NCBI GenBank assembly: GCA_030220185.1
Contig: JASPKZ010007543.1
Coordinates: 456,501-520,500, forward strand
Direction of reading: 5' to 3'
DNA: 64,000 bases
Origin: Diploptera punctata
Taxonomy: Eukaryota > Arthropoda > Insecta > Blattodea > Blaberidae
Positions 51,992 through 62,149 of the stretch are shown here, in pieces (position 1 is the first letter of the stretch; each line of letters starts with the position of its first letter). Under the pieces are notes generated by a model. That model was given only the letters and a program-made list of their open reading frames with translations, searched no databases and was not told the origin of the DNA. The position numbers and the translations under genes were made by a program.

Positions 51992-54900
51992 GTGTTGTTG
52001 TTGTCTTCAGACTCGGTACGCAGGGCTTTAACTGCCTCCCGGAGGAATTGTTTCTTGGATTTTTCCATCATAAAAATCCATCTACCTCGGCGGGGATTCT
52101 TAATATTGCTCACGTAAAATGAGTCATCACTTGCTACATTTTAGTTCTTATGTTAGAGAAATTTGTGAGTGGTAAAGTGTTTGTGAAGTGGTAATAGTTC
52201 ATCTTCAACACTCATTTCAATAACATAATCATATCAAATTAAACATAATATATAAAAAAATATCCATTTTGAGTCAAGACACTTGAATTTTTATTGAAGA
52301 TATAACCAACAATATAAATTAACTTTTTCAAGTACAGTAATAAATAATGACCTTAGTTCGTGATGAAGGTTAAGTTATGGTCTTGGTTATGCAAGGTACA
52401 TCTTATATTCCGAAGGAGGAATTTTTTAAATTGAATTACATGGTGTTTAATTTGAAGAATTCTCCATGCGTGGACCGTAAAGCTATATTATCTACTTACA
52501 TAACCGTATCCCTCCATCAGGCACTGTATGAAGCACTGAAAGAAAAAAAATACACAAACTGAATAAGTACAACACTTTGCTATATGTATCATTTATGTTC
52601 TATATTTAAATGATTATGATAGCCGGATCCTGTATCCTTAAATTAAATACAATTACATGTCAATTATCTGGAACTATTTAATAGTATTCTATGATACTTA
52701 AAATAAATACTTTGTTTTAGACATGAGTTGAAATTGTAGGCAAAAAACTTTCAGATACATTTGAAATTCAGAGCATGTTAACTCAAAGACATGCACTCTT
52801 TCCTCTGCTATTCAGTTTTGTACTAGAGAACGCCATAAAACTTTAGAAAATTAAGAAGGGCGACAATTCAATTATTTAAAAAGCTGAGAGTTAATGTTGA
52901 TGATACAGTCTTATTAGGCGATAGCGAGGAGATACTAAGGTCTACATGCACGCTCTATTGAGTAACACTAAGAAATTGGGACTGGAAGTAAATATCAATA
53001 AAACTAAATATATGTTCACACATAGAAATACATTATATAATTGAAATGAAGAGTTAATGACAAATGAGGGAAATTTTGAAGAAGTGGCTGAATTCAAATA
53101 CCTAGAAACAATAATTACAAACAGGAATGAGATGTGCAGGGTCGACTCAGCCTCTAACGGAAATAAGTACCAGACGCTTTTTCTGGGGGTAAAGGCGGCC
53201 GTCACGCAGGGCTGACAACCCGGCTGACATAAAGTGCCGATTGTCTAGAAAAAGTGGGAGCCTTAACCTCCTACTACCCCAAGGGCCTCCGGGCCTATCG
53301 TGGGATCACTTTTACTAAAGGAATTAAACATAGGCTCAATTCAAGAAATTCATGCTATTATGCATTAAATGAACTCCTGTCGTCTCAACTTCTCTCAAAA
53401 AAACTTTAAACTGAAAATATATAAAACTGTTATTCTTTCAGTTACATTATACGGATGCGAAAAATGGACACTTACGTTAAGGAAAAATAAAAGATTACAA
53501 GTATTTGAGAATAAAGTTCTTAGGATAAATTTGTACCAAAGAGAGATGAATAGACAGGTGAATGTAGAAGAAAATATAATAGTGACCTACATGGTCTTTA
53601 TAGGAAACCAGATATAATAAGAACAGTTTTGTCTCGTAGACTACGATGGGCAGTGCATGTGGCAAGATTTGGAGAATTCAAAATGGGCATGGAAGTTTAT
53701 TTAGGAAAGCTATAGGAAAACACTCAGTTGGTAGACCAAGAATAAGATGAGAGAATAACATTATCAATGATTTGAGGGAAATAAATAATTATGCATGGGA
53801 TTATTCGAAAATATTAACGCTGGATAGGGATGCTAGAGAACTTGTGCCCGCGCGGCCATGAACCTATGGGTTCAATAGTGCCAGTGCGTTAGTTAATTAG
53901 ATTTAGAATAACAGCAGTGTGAACTAAATAAGGATAATTGGAAAGTTTTGTGTGAAGGGGGAGTGAAACTAATAAAATTATGCCAATTCCAACGTTATCA
54001 CTACTAGTGATTATGTGTGTGATTGTTTATTACCCTGTGATTTTCATTATTTTCGTCCTTGAGAGTTACGTCAAATTCTTCGAAAGCTTCTTCGTCTTCA
54101 TCACCTTCTGATCTTGAATCCACAAAAATACCTGCAACACACAGTGTCATTATTAATTAATCAATTGAGTTGGTGTTTATTTGATGAAAATCCATATTTA
54201 TTAATTAAATAAAAATAAAACGTAGTTTTATTTGATTTTCATATTTATTATATAATTCAGTGACAGCTGTTTCGGTACACTGTACCTTCTTCAGACATGT
54301 TAACAAATTATGAATTGTGTTCCAACTGATCTAAGCAACAATACAACAATATTTATTTAAATTTTTTAATTTAACAAAGGGGATTCATTCAAATCAAGTT
54401 GAGAATTTAACAGTTTTTTACTACTTTTAAATTTATTAATTTCTACAGCCTTCAAAATATCTAACTTCTTACCCTTATCACAAATATGTAAAATTTCAAA
54501 ATTTGGATCGAAACAATGATTAAATTGGAATAGGTGGTTAGCATATTTTGAATTTTCTAAATTTCTGTTATATGCTCTCCTGTGTTCCTTTATCCGAGAG
54601 ATAAAAGGTCTACCAGTTATTATTGTTTTGCGATGTGCAGAGAAAGTGCGGAGGACTGGAAACTTGTTACTGGCTGTTGAAGTCTCATTTACATAACCCC
54701 TTAAATTCAAGCGTTGGTATTTGTGAACTTCGATTACAGATAGAATGATAATTACCCAAATTTGTCGTAAGTAATGTCACGAGTGATTTCTAAATCATCG
54801 ATAAGTTCTCGCGTCACGAAGTGACGAGTTAATTTATCTAGAGATTTGGAATCAAGAGTGGCATTTGTTCGCACTATTTAACGAATAAAATTAAACTATT

Positions 54901-57207
54901 TACCCAAAAATCATTATTTAAATATAGTTACCGGTATTTTAAAATATTTATATATTTAATGTAAACGGCGATGTTTGGAAACAAATAAGAAATGTGAAAT
55001 TATGTATATTCACTGCAACTTGATCATATTATTTATTACCAAATAGGATCGCAATATTTTAAGAATGTATCCTCCATCTATCCATAGTAATTCTGCCCGA
55101 AGGCAGGTCCTTTACTAGACTGCAATCATATCATTTTCATGCTATGCTTGCAGCTTTACTAGGGAATTGTGTAGGTGTGGTAGCTTCCCGTTGCTTTCCA
55201 CACCGGTGAAGGATCATGATGATGATAATGATAAGGATGATGATGATGATGATGGCTATATGATTTAGGGGACCGTTTGGGCCTTAAAGTTTTCCTGACA
55301 TTTGTCTTACAGGTGACGAAAAACCCCGATAAAAACCTCACCCAGAAAAACTGCCCCGACCGGGGATCGAACCCGGGCCCGCTGCGTGACAAGGCAGCAC
55401 GCTACCTCGAGACCACAGCGGTGGACGAATGTATCCTAGTGGTGGAATAATGAAACACATCAAACTGTATATTATAATCAAATTTATAGGTTATTCGTTA
55501 ATTGTTTTTGTAAACAACTCAGTAAAATCAAGGAATCTGTTCATTATTTGCTATCTTGGATGTATTTGTTGGAGAAAAGTAATACTCTGACCTGTTCAGA
55601 ATATTAAAAAAGGAAGAGCTTTCTTTATCGCAAAAGCAGGAGCTGATAAAGAGAAATCGATAAAAAGCGAGGGGAGACACGTCTGTCATTGGTTGTAAAA
55701 CAAAGTTAATTGAAACCTGATTGGTTATTGACTAGCATTTGTGGCATGAGTTAAATACTCTAGAGAATTTGGAAATCAAGAGTGGCATTTGTTAGGAATA
55801 TTTAACGAATAAAATTAAGCTGTTTACTCACAAATCATTATTTAAATATAGTTACCGGTATTTTAAAATATTTATATATTTAATGTAATCGGCGATGTTT
55901 GTAACAAATCAGAAATGTGAGGTTATGTATATTCACTGCAACTTGATCATATTATTTATTGCTAAATAAGATCGAAATATTGTAAGAATGTAGCCTAGTG
56001 GTGGAATAATGAAACACAACAAACTGTATATCATAATCAACATTATAGGTTATTCATTATTTTTTTTAGTAAAAATCTCAGTAAAGTCACGGAATCTGTT
56101 CATTATTTGCTACATTCAATGTATTTGTTGGAGGAAAATATTGCTCTCAGCTGTTCAGAATATTAAAAGGGAGGAGCTTTCTTTATCACAAAAGCAGGAG
56201 CTGATAAAGAGAAATCGATAAAGATCGAGGGGAAACACGACTGTCATTGGTTGTAAAACAAAGTTAATTGAAACCTGATTGGTCTTTGACTACCATTTGG
56301 GACATGAGTGAAAAGTCATAGAAAATGTTTAAAATTATTAACTTATTTCACCACAAATATCTGAAGTATTTTAAGAAAATATGAATTCATGTAATTGGAA
56401 ACATACTTTTAGTAAGGATGTAATAAACGATTTTATATGAAATTCTTTAAACGAAAATTTACCTAGCAACCAAAACCCATTATATACAATTTACAAATAA
56501 GCAAATAGCTACAACAAATGTCATGAAGATGAAATAAAATTTTCGAAGAGCGTCATAAGAATAAAATACGTAGGATAATATAGAAATATTGAGGAAGACG
56601 GAGTGTAAAAATGTAAGAGAAAAAAGGTACATACAATTTATTTATAATAAAATACAGCCTCAATGGTGTAATATAAAATAAAAAAATGAATTGCATAAGT
56701 ATAAATTCTTTAAGGTGTAACACTATCATCAAATAAATGTCAGCAAAGAGGTGCATGTTTTTGGACTTCTCTCAATGCTATCCCCAATCATCTGCATCAA
56801 TTGTGGATTGACTATAAGTTGTGCATAGTATCGGCCGCGGTGATCTAGTGGTTATACTCCCGAGGGTCGCAGGATCAAACTCGAGGTCGATGGATTTTTA
56901 GATTGCAAAACTCCAAGGGACAAGCCCTGCATGAGGGGCTGTAAGCCGTGGGTCCCAACTCTGAAAATTTCGGCTCCGTAAAAGAATCTCAAGTCTGAAT
57001 AACAAGACAACTGAGACATATTTAGGCGACTTTCATCCATTAGAATAATACCTTAGTTTTCTTTTGGATGTCTTTTCCAGATGATGTATTAACCACATGT
57101 CACTCGCTGACATCTATAGAAATATATGCGTAATTAAAATAGCCTCGTTAAGAAACTTTCCACTAGGGAATTACCCATGTCCTCGCAGTGGGGCGAATGG
57201 AGTTCAC

Positions 57208-57253
<46 letters not shown>

Positions 57254-60161
57254 GCAACACAGGGTGTGTATCATTCCATCTACTCACAAAAAAGTTAAAT
57301 TATATATATATATATATGTCCAACGCTGATGTGGGGTACGCCGGAGGCATAGGTGGTTAAGGCACTGAGCTAAAAGCAGGGAAGGTAGCGGGTTAGAGTC
57401 CCGGGGGGGGAAGGATTTTTAAACTGACCCAAACCTTATGGGGGCGGCACTATGGCCCTGCGGGTCGACTCAGCCTCTAACAGAAATGAGTACCAGACGC
57501 TTGTTCTGGGGTAAAGGCGGCCGTCACGCAGGGCTGACAACCCGGCTGACATAAAGTGCCGATTGTCAAGAAAAAGTGGGAGCCTTAACCTCCTACTACC
57601 CCAAGGGCCTCCTGAGGCCTGTAGTGGGATCACTTTACCTTTACCACCGCTGATGTCTCGAGATAGCGTTGCTGCCTTGTCACGCAGCGGGCCCGGGTTC
57701 GAATCTCGGTCGGGGCAGGCTACTGGGTGAGCTTTTTCGGGGTTTTTCCTCACCTGTAAGACAAATGTCAGGACGCGTAGGTCCCAACGGTCCCCGAAAA
57801 TCATCCGGCCATCATCATGATCATCATCCTTATCATTATCATCAGCATCAGCATGAAAATGCTATGATTACAGTGAAAGACTTGCCCTCGGGCAGAATTA
57901 CTATGAATGGATATATAATATGTATTTTTTTAGTTATATACATGCGAAACATGGTCTCTCACTTTAAGAGTAGAGAGAATATTATGAGTATTTGAGATAA
58001 AGCGCTTAGAACTGGTTCCCTCTATTTTTTAAGCAAAGAGAGACGAGCTTGCAGGTAAATTACAATGGCATTGGATATTGGAAATCAGGCGCAATAGGCC
58101 TTGAAAACCAAAGGTCCTGGGTTCTAGCCCCAGTCTGATCGTATAATTTTTCTCTTCAAATATGATTTATCCATCATTGAGATATATGAAATGAATAATA
58201 AAATCATCGAAAGAAGCCGGGAAGCCTTCAAAAAACAAGACAGGATAAAATAAGAAATTAATTCCTTTGGAGAGAAATGAATGTCACCACATCTCTTGTT
58301 AAGAGGATTCAAAATCAAACGCTTAAATGGTATGGCCATGTACAAAGAATGGAAAATGAAAGATGGCCAAAAAATATATACTAGTGGTGACTCTCTGGAA
58401 GAAATAAACGTGGCAGACCAAGATGGAAATGGAAAACCTACGTCAGAATTATAATGAATGATAGGAATTTGGAAGAGGGAGATTGGAATGATAGAGATAA
58501 ATGGAAACTGAAGACGGCAAACCTATAAGTGGGGGAAAGCCGAAGAAGAAGTAGAAGAGGAAAAAAGCCATGATGGCTTTATAATGTAATGTAACATTCC
58601 TAAATAAATGTCTTCTTAATAAAGAAGCTGCCATTTACAAGATAGAAGCAAAGGTTTCATAGCATTTGGTGTGCGGGAATTAACAGCGTATATAAGAGAA
58701 AGACTTGCGTTTAGATTAGAACTTCCTCAGGTAACTCAGTCGGTAGAGCTTTGGCCTAGAAAGCCAAAGGTCCTTGGTTCAAGCTCCAGTCTGAACGTAT
58801 ATTTTTTCTCTTCAAATACAATAAGTAGAGTTAAGTCTCGTAGACTGGGATGAACAGAACATGTGGTAAGAATGAAAATTGAAGAGGGGCATTAAAACTT
58901 CTGTTCCGAAAAGCAGAGCGAAAACGTCCATTTTGTTGGTCAAGAATGAGGTTGAAGAATAAATAAAACATGGTATGTCGTAGACAGTGATGATCAGGCA
59001 CTGTACTCTCAGTTAAAGAAAAATTCCGCGCGATGATGACGGGTCTAGTGCGAAACAGGGGGTGTTAAGTTTACATGCTGCTGAATTCCTCGAATACCAT
59101 TGGTTAGTGATGACATGGCGATTGTTGTACCTTTGCACTACACGTAACAAATTAGATTACTTGTTATTATCGCCTCAATATGATGGTTGTCCAGCGGCTC
59201 GTTTTATTTCCCCGCAGCTGTTATATATAATTAAATACAAAGATGCCGACTACCGCCACTATAATAATTTCGCATGTTAATCATTGTCAAGCATTTTCGC
59301 GGCGTCCGCTTTTATATAAACGGACAACCATCATAGTGAGGCGATAATGCAGATTCCAGCTATTGAGCAAAGTTTATTGTGTTAATCTATTTCACTCATA
59401 TGACGTCACACTATTTTTAAATGTTATATTAGTTTTGAAAATCATATTAGTTTTTAATTATGCTTACAGCGTATTGCTGAACTATGTTTTCTAAGAGTAC
59501 AATACAACCTAGACTGGCGTGGTGTTCGACTAAGCCTCATTTCTTCTTGAGACTTTCTTTCTCTGGTAGTAGAATATGTGACACGAATGAAAAATTTAAC
59601 CCACTCGCTTCAGGTTCAAATGTTCAATACATTTCCACAGAAACCGGATTTAAATCACCGTAAATTGTATTGTCTGTTTTCATACATTCAAAACAAACAA
59701 AAGATAACGGCACTTAAGAACGTAATAAGGGTGAAGGAAAAAACACATTCCTCTACTATTCATAAATGTTAACAAAACATTGCCCTTCTAAGAGATGTAA
59801 AAAATATTGCAAAATATATAAAAGCAGAGTTAAACGAGTGTACCTCGTCTTCTGAGTTGAAGGTCATTTAACGGTCGGCGAGTCTATCTCGTCTTTTGAG
59901 GCAAATGGGTTAAGAGGGACATGGAAACTTCTTGTGAGAACCTAGAGGGAAAGCGCCCAGTAGGTTGGTCAAGATTTAGGCGGGAGAATAAATATTAATC
60001 ATTATATGCGGGGGTAAATGATTAGAAAATATCAGCTCAGCGGTTATGAATCTCCGGGTTTAAAAGTAGCAGTTAGTTAGTTAGGTATACTTACTGTCAT
60101 CCACGCCGAATTCCTGTTTACATTTTTCTTCCACCTCGTCTTCTTGGGACTCAGCAATCAC
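44105..60161 (-). CDS. Gene B: tandem odorant-binding protein paralogue, exons 2-6 (signal exon outside window)
   Basis: Exons 60161-60095, 54131-54034, 52535-52500, 46024-45901 and 44181-44105 join to 402 nt, 134 codons ending in TAA with no frame break. The 133 visible residues contain six cysteines with spacings 41-3-44-8-8, the classic insect OBP pattern. Exon lengths and intron phases match gene A exon by exon, and four of the five exons align well in sequence, so this is a duplicated neighbour in the same orientation, about 5 kb upstream in transcription order. The C-terminus is strongly basic (QKKKRR) where gene A ends HFES, so the mature proteins differ in charge. Exon 1 is expected at more than 64000, since gene A intron 1 is 10.5 kb. 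Predicted role is secreted carrier of hydrophobic ligands. Confidence 0.88.
44190..44690. other. AT-rich, unassigned
   Basis: No feature seen in gene B intron 5 apart from low complexity. Confidence 0.4.
44840..45070. repeat. Unclassified interspersed repeat
   Basis: AGGAGTTCACCTGAAGTGAA and GCGAAATCCGACAATTACAA match the 34860 and 38080 copies. Confidence 0.5.
45652..45780 (-). mobile_element. SINE A copy 5, truncated
   Basis: Only the AGTAATTCTGCCCGAGGACA end and half the body are present; the tRNA-like head is lost. Confidence 0.75.
45901..46024 (-). CDS. Gene B exon 5: helical core with C4
   Basis: 124 nt, phase 0 to 1, acceptor CTTCCAG, donor G|GTCAGT. It encodes VKHGVLNVDFIVEEVLIELE, a charged stretch and DIKFCARQ with cysteine 4. 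It keeps the xxxGxxxxD opening of gene A exon 5 and the same 37-residue run before the cysteine. Confidence 0.88.
46100..46915. other. Unassigned gene B intron 4 sequence with (TA)n
   Basis: TA run at 46329-46352. Direct repeat AACCTAAAxxTTAACC... at 46420-46500. No gene. Confidence 0.4.
46920..47100. mobile_element. Possible mariner-type left end
   Basis: ACAGAGCGATTCCGTAAGAT is similar in style to the CAGGGTGATTCC ends. CCGAGAAGCCAGCTTAAGGA has an inverted partner near 49940 (TTAAGCTGGCTTCTTAACCG). It may be the left end of a degraded element reaching to 49950. Confidence 0.35.
47697..48045. repeat. Diverged tandem duplication (~175 bp units)
   Basis: Both units begin TTGTCAAGTTAGT and share CGGATCATT, ACAGTATTTGTC/ATAGTATTTGTC and AAGTGGCAACAT in order. 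Confidence 0.6.
48308..48346. repeat. (TA)n microsatellite
   Basis: Uninterrupted TA. Confidence 0.95.
48405..48955. mobile_element. Large Penelope-like palindrome (~250-bp arms)
   Basis: The left arm (48405-48655) and right arm (48690-48955) are near-identical inverted copies. Each encodes RENNPAKINVLEEMEIMKAA, HNDSLINENEPN and CNPLYQIFSETPVLN, resembling the C-terminal end of Penelope-like GIY-YIG proteins. Each also has a tail with TGATGGGACAAGTCCCGAAA (48860-48886 plus; 48463-48492 minus). The centre holds ATGAAGGACATCGCATG. Confidence 0.7.
49330..49500 (+). pseudogene. Mariner-type transposase C-terminal scrap
   Basis: Encodes ETPAETDMELVTRICNVIPY then TPGIFARLGQNLTCRCDDCI and EVGGRQFEQRL, stop. 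This parallels the end of the DD41D transposase at 4360-4457 (TPGVFARVRQNMIRRCNLCV). Catalytic regions are absent. Confidence 0.65.
49541..49867 (-). mobile_element. SINE A copy 6 with TSD
   Basis: TACAATAATAT flanks the element on both sides. Head GAGATCACAGTGGTGGAC slightly changed. Confidence 0.82.
49880..50392. other. AT-rich, unassigned
   Basis: No gene seen; a small inverted end near 49940 may pair with 47010. Confidence 0.4.
50392..50727 (-). mobile_element. SINE A copy 7 with TSD
   Basis: AATGTATCTTT occurs on both sides. The tRNA-like head is intact (CCGGGTTCGAACCCCGG). Confidence 0.85.
50765..50853 (+). mobile_element. Jockey/I-like LINE tail
   Basis: GGTTGAGTGGAAGAGAAGGC...CTCTGCCAGAATAAATAAA. 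Confidence 0.6.
50856..51125 (-). mobile_element. LINE 3' end, truncated by (TTA)n
   Basis: CTTCTTCTTCTACTACAAGG start and the GCTRADRIRNETIREELN region on the minus strand. It breaks off at a TTA array. Confidence 0.75.
51131..51190. repeat. (TTA)n microsatellite
   Basis: Pure TTA units. Confidence 0.95.
51196..51950 (+). mobile_element. LINE deletion derivative: 5' leader joined to 3' end
   Basis: 51196-51485 carries CTTGTCATGGTGGAGTGGCT...GGGTTCAACTGGGGTAAAGT, a leader-like non-coding block. At about 51488 it jumps to the ORF end: YGCETWTLILREEMRLRVFE, GPKRDEQTGEWRRLHNNGIH, RWAGHVARMGNDRLAWKLLV, WRAYIRVAMNLR. Everything between is missing. Confidence 0.65.
52500..52535 (-). CDS. Gene B exon 4: C2-C3 micro-exon
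   Basis: A 36-nt exon, phase 0/0, encoding CFIQCLMEGYGY (gene A: CYVECLMTEFGF). The acceptor is preceded by a pyrimidine run (TTTTTTTCTTTCAG) and followed by a consensus donor GTAAGTAG. The C-x3-C spacing and identical length support it strongly. Confidence 0.9.
52868..53900 (+). mobile_element. LINE 3' end interrupted by SINE B
   Basis: 52868-53135 (SNTKKLGLEVNINKTKYMFT, FKYLETIITNRNEM) continues at 53319 (GIKHRLNSRNS) to 53900 (AMNLWVQ). Family of 29090-29950, with many stops. Confidence 0.75.
53136..53318 (+). mobile_element. SINE B copy 4, truncated, inside a LINE
   Basis: GGGTCGACTCAGCCTCTAAC to CGTGGGATCACTTTTACT. The tRNA-like head is missing, as expected of a 5'-truncated retroposed copy. 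Confidence 0.78.
54034..54131 (-). CDS. Gene B exon 3: acidic linker between C1 and C2
   Basis: Acceptor GTTGCAG, donor AGG|GTAATA; 98 nt, phase 1 to 0. It encodes IFVDSRSEGDEDEEAFEEFD followed by VTLKDENNENHR. It is four residues longer than the gene A exon; the difference lies in the acidic DEDEE stretch, while IFV, EEFD, TLKDE and HR are shared. Confidence 0.88.
54245..54725 (-). mobile_element. Penelope-like GIY-YIG C-terminal fragment
   Basis: 54710-54366 encodes TGRPFISRIKEHRRAYNRNL, ENSKYANHLFQFNHCFDPNF, ILHICDKGKKLDILKAVEIN and LLNSQLDLNESPLLN, the GIY-YIG nuclease end of a Penelope-like protein. The catalytic GIY and YIG strands upstream are not present. The tail holds CTGAAGAAGGTACAGTGTAC then CGAAAC (54293-54265). 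Confidence 0.75.
54766..55758 (+). repeat. Repeat X copy 4, holding SINE A8
   Basis: Starts AAGTAATGTCACGAGTGATT after TCGT; has the same terminal near-palindrome as copy 3. SINE A8 lies within at 55073-55426. Confidence 0.65.
55073..55426 (-). mobile_element. SINE A copy 8 with TSD
   Basis: GAATGTATCC lies directly on both sides, within repeat X. Full length with an intact tRNA-like head. Confidence 0.88.
55759..56312 (+). repeat. Repeat X copy 5, tandem to copy 4
   Basis: Starts inside the unit (TCTAGAGAATTTGGAAATCA) directly after the end of copy 4, giving a tandem pair. Ends CATTTGGGACATGAGTG near 56310. Confidence 0.65.
56315..56825. other. AT-rich, unassigned
   Basis: No gene seen in gene B intron 2. 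Confidence 0.4.
56828..57165 (+). mobile_element. SINE C copy, most complete
   Basis: Head CGGCCGCGGTGATCTAGTGG and GATCAAACTCGAGGTCGATG give degraded pol III boxes; the end is CATGTCACTCGCTGACATCT. Confidence 0.6.
57207..57251. repeat. (CT)n microsatellite
   Basis: Uninterrupted CT run of about 42 nt. Confidence 0.95.
57318..57910 (+). mobile_element. SINE A copy 9, split by SINE B
   Basis: GTCCAACGCTGATGT at 57318 is the SINE A head. After SINE B the head repeats as CCACCGCTGATGTCTCGAGA, and the body runs to GGCAGAATTACTATGAATGG. Confidence 0.75.
57333..57643 (+). mobile_element. SINE B copy 5, inserted in SINE A
   Basis: Full-length with CGCTGATGT on both sides. tRNA-like head GGCATAGGTGGTTAAGGCAC slightly diverged. 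Confidence 0.8.
58075..58150 (+). repeat. SINE G tRNA-like scrap
   Basis: CCTTGAAAACCAAAGGTCCT and GGGTTCTAGCCCCAGTCTGA match the 58735 tRNA-like block. Confidence 0.5.
58190..58555 (+). mobile_element. LINE 3' end, degenerate
   Basis: LKWYGHVQRMENERWPKNIY and GRPRWKWKTYVRIIM-type blocks with stops; fourth tail variant. Confidence 0.6.
58590..58820 (+). mobile_element. SINE G copy 2
   Basis: Inverse of 8240-8455. tRNA-like block at 58735-58800 has ACTCAGTCGGTAGAGC, TTTGGCCTAGAAAGCCAAAG and GGTTCAAGCTCC. Confidence 0.6.
58825..58965 (+). mobile_element. LINE scrap
   Basis: AGTTAAGTCTCGTAGACTGG...CGTCCATTTTGTTGGTCAAG matches the VKSRRLRWAGHV...GRP region. Confidence 0.55.
59166..59349. mobile_element. 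Short MITE with 27-bp inverted ends
   Basis: ATTATCGCCTCAATATGATG...TTGTCC at 59166 is repeated inverted at 59323-59349 with one mismatch. 184 bp; no coding. Confidence 0.7.
59350..59920. other. Unassigned gene B intron 2 sequence
   Basis: No gene. A direct GTCTTxTGAGxTGAAGGxCA / GTCTTTTGAGGCAAATGG pair near 59850-59910. Confidence 0.4.
59925..60075 (+). mobile_element. LINE 3' scrap next to gene B exon 2
   Basis: GGAAAGCGCCCAGTAGGTTG...CAGCGGTTATGAATCTCCGG matches the GKRPVGRP...AAMNLRV end. Confidence 0.6.
60095..60161 (-). CDS. Gene B exon 2: C1 exon
   Basis: Acceptor GATATTTTCAG, donor A|GTAAGT; 67 nt, phase 0 to 1. It encodes VIAESQEDEVEEKCKQEFGV then DD, with OBP cysteine 1. It is one residue longer than gene A exon 2 and more acidic. 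A LINE remnant ends about 20 bp downstream of the donor. Confidence 0.86.
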
Positions 60162-60164
60162 CTG

Positions 60165-61140
60165 AAAATATCGTGTAACAATTTTCTTCATTTGTAACCG
60201 GAAAAGGTACCCTTATGTTCATAACAATATGTGGATTCTTTTTATTTAGTTTTTAATTTAAATAATGATTTAAATAATTTGAAACTAAATATTATTTATT
60301 TTATAATGTTAAAATATAATAGATGATTTTTGTAACATCGATGTGAAATGTAACAATGATTACGTCACATATATTGTTATGTTAAACAATAGATACTAAA
60401 TTCACAGACAGATGATTACGACAAAAGTATGTTCAAATAATGTGGGCTTAAGTCGGCCGAACATTAAAAATATGATTGGATATTGAAAAATGAAGACGAG
60501 CGTATCGTGTTCTTTCTTAATGAGATCATTACCAATCAGAAACTGACAACATGATATCTACACAAAGAAGATGGGAGATGGGTACAAGAATATGATAACT
60601 ATAGACTCCATTTATTCTTCTCCAAATAAGAATTTATATAACTTCTGTGTTTATTGAAATATCTTAAAATATATAAATGAAAAACAAAGTTAAAATTACC
60701 TGAGTCTAGTGAATTTAGTTTTATATAAGAAATAATTTAATAGTGACATAATTTTTATAATAAAAATAGCTTATAAAAAGTTCATATGACTATTAAAGTA
60801 ATTCGTAATAATAATTAAATATTATTAAAATAATATTAAAGTGAGGAAAATCTTTATATAATTAAAGAAGATTTATTTAAGATATTTAATATAATTAAAC
60901 AATTTATATTGTGAATACGACTAATTTGCAAATATATTAAATAAATAGCCATCGGGTCAAATTATTGAAACTACAACAACAAGGTTTCATCTTTTCTGCT
61001 AAATATTGTTTAATAAATAATTTATAGAAGTGAATGTTTTATTTAATGAAAGATTTTATTACCAAAATTGTGAGCTAGCTTGAGAAAGAAATACATGCCG
61101 GTGCAACTAAATAAATAAACGAGGGAATACCTAATACATA
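60165..61140. other. Very AT-rich gene B intron 1
   Basis: No exon, gene or recognised repeat. The missing signal-peptide exon of gene B was sought here and not found. Confidence 0.45.
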
Positions 61141-61858
61141 AATAATAGTTTTAAAAAACTAAAACAGCACGCTTTATTAGAAAACCGAACTAAAAAATCA
61201 AAAATAATTTTAATTTCCAACACGCTTAGGATAAAATTAAAGTGGTCAACAAAAAAATCATCTCTAACACATATAGAATAAAACTAGAGTTACCAACAAA
61301 AAGAAAATACTTTTACCATCAAAAGCGTGGGGTGCTCTATATCAATTAATGTATTTGATAATAAACAGATATTGGTAAAAGTAAAGTCTCTAAGAAGAAA
61401 ATGTAAAAATCATAAAAAGAACCACACGCTTTTGATGGTAAAATTATTTCCTTTTTGTTGATAACTCTAGTTTATTCTATATGTGTTTGAGATGATTTTT
61501 TGTTGGCCACTTTAACTTTATCCCAAGCGTGTTGAAAATTAAAATTATTTTTCATTTTTTAGTTCGGTTTTCTAATAAAGCGTGTTGTTTTAGTTTTTTA
61601 AAACTTTAAATTCGATACTATTGTAATATGAGCTAAACGTAATAATCTTCTAAAAAAAATCCTCCCAGCCGGATTTGAAACAGCGACCTACGGATTGCTG
61701 AAATTATATACCACTAGAGTTCACCGCTCTACCAACTGAGCTCTTAGAAACAAAAAATAAAATTATTGTTTTATCACGGGTCCTGTACAAGTATACAAAG
61801 TTTCAAGTCGATCCAATGATCTTAAGTTTGTGAAAATTGCGTTGAAAGATTCCGTTAC

Positions 61859-61901
<43 letters not shown>

Positions 61902-61990
61902 TATATAGGTCAAGCTAATATAAAGCGTGTAAAAAGGAGTATATTACACAAGAACTCCAGGAAAACTTGTTATAAATATGTCGCCACGAC
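61140..61990 (-). mobile_element. Composite element with tRNA-Tyr (copy 2, inverted)
   Basis: Reverse of 5027-5915: foldback MITE first (61147-61611), then the tRNA-Tyr block, then ...AAGCTAATATAAAGCGTGT. It contains an expanded (GATA)n at 61861-61902, where copy 1 has only ATCTGTCTATC. Confidence 0.65.
61673..61748 (-). pseudogene. tRNA-Tyr-like pseudogene with intron (copy 2)
   Basis: Minus strand GCTCAGTTGGTAGAGC, GTGAACTCTAG (anticodon mutated from CTGTAG), an intron of the same length as copy 1 and nearly the same sequence, AATCCGTAGGTCGC and TTTCAAATCC. It lacks the extra TGCGC of copy 1. Confidence 0.6.
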
Positions 61991-62149
61991 GTGAACCGAG
62001 TAAACCCGAGTTGCACAATTCAATGTGTCATATCTCTTATCAGTGTTGTTGCAATTTTAACAATACATATGTTTACCTGAATGAATATGCAATTTGAGAA
62101 ATATATACGAGGCCCTTAGAAACCAAGGGATATAAGCTCCAGTAGATCA

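Noticed and set aside
52377..52562. Plus-strand 61-codon ORF
   Set aside because: It is the antisense shadow of gene B exon 4.
60665..60750. Signal-peptide exon of gene B (ATGTCACTATTAAATTATTT...CTCAG|GTAATT)
   Set aside because: Weak hydrophobic core, charged residues near the end and wrong phase for exon 2.
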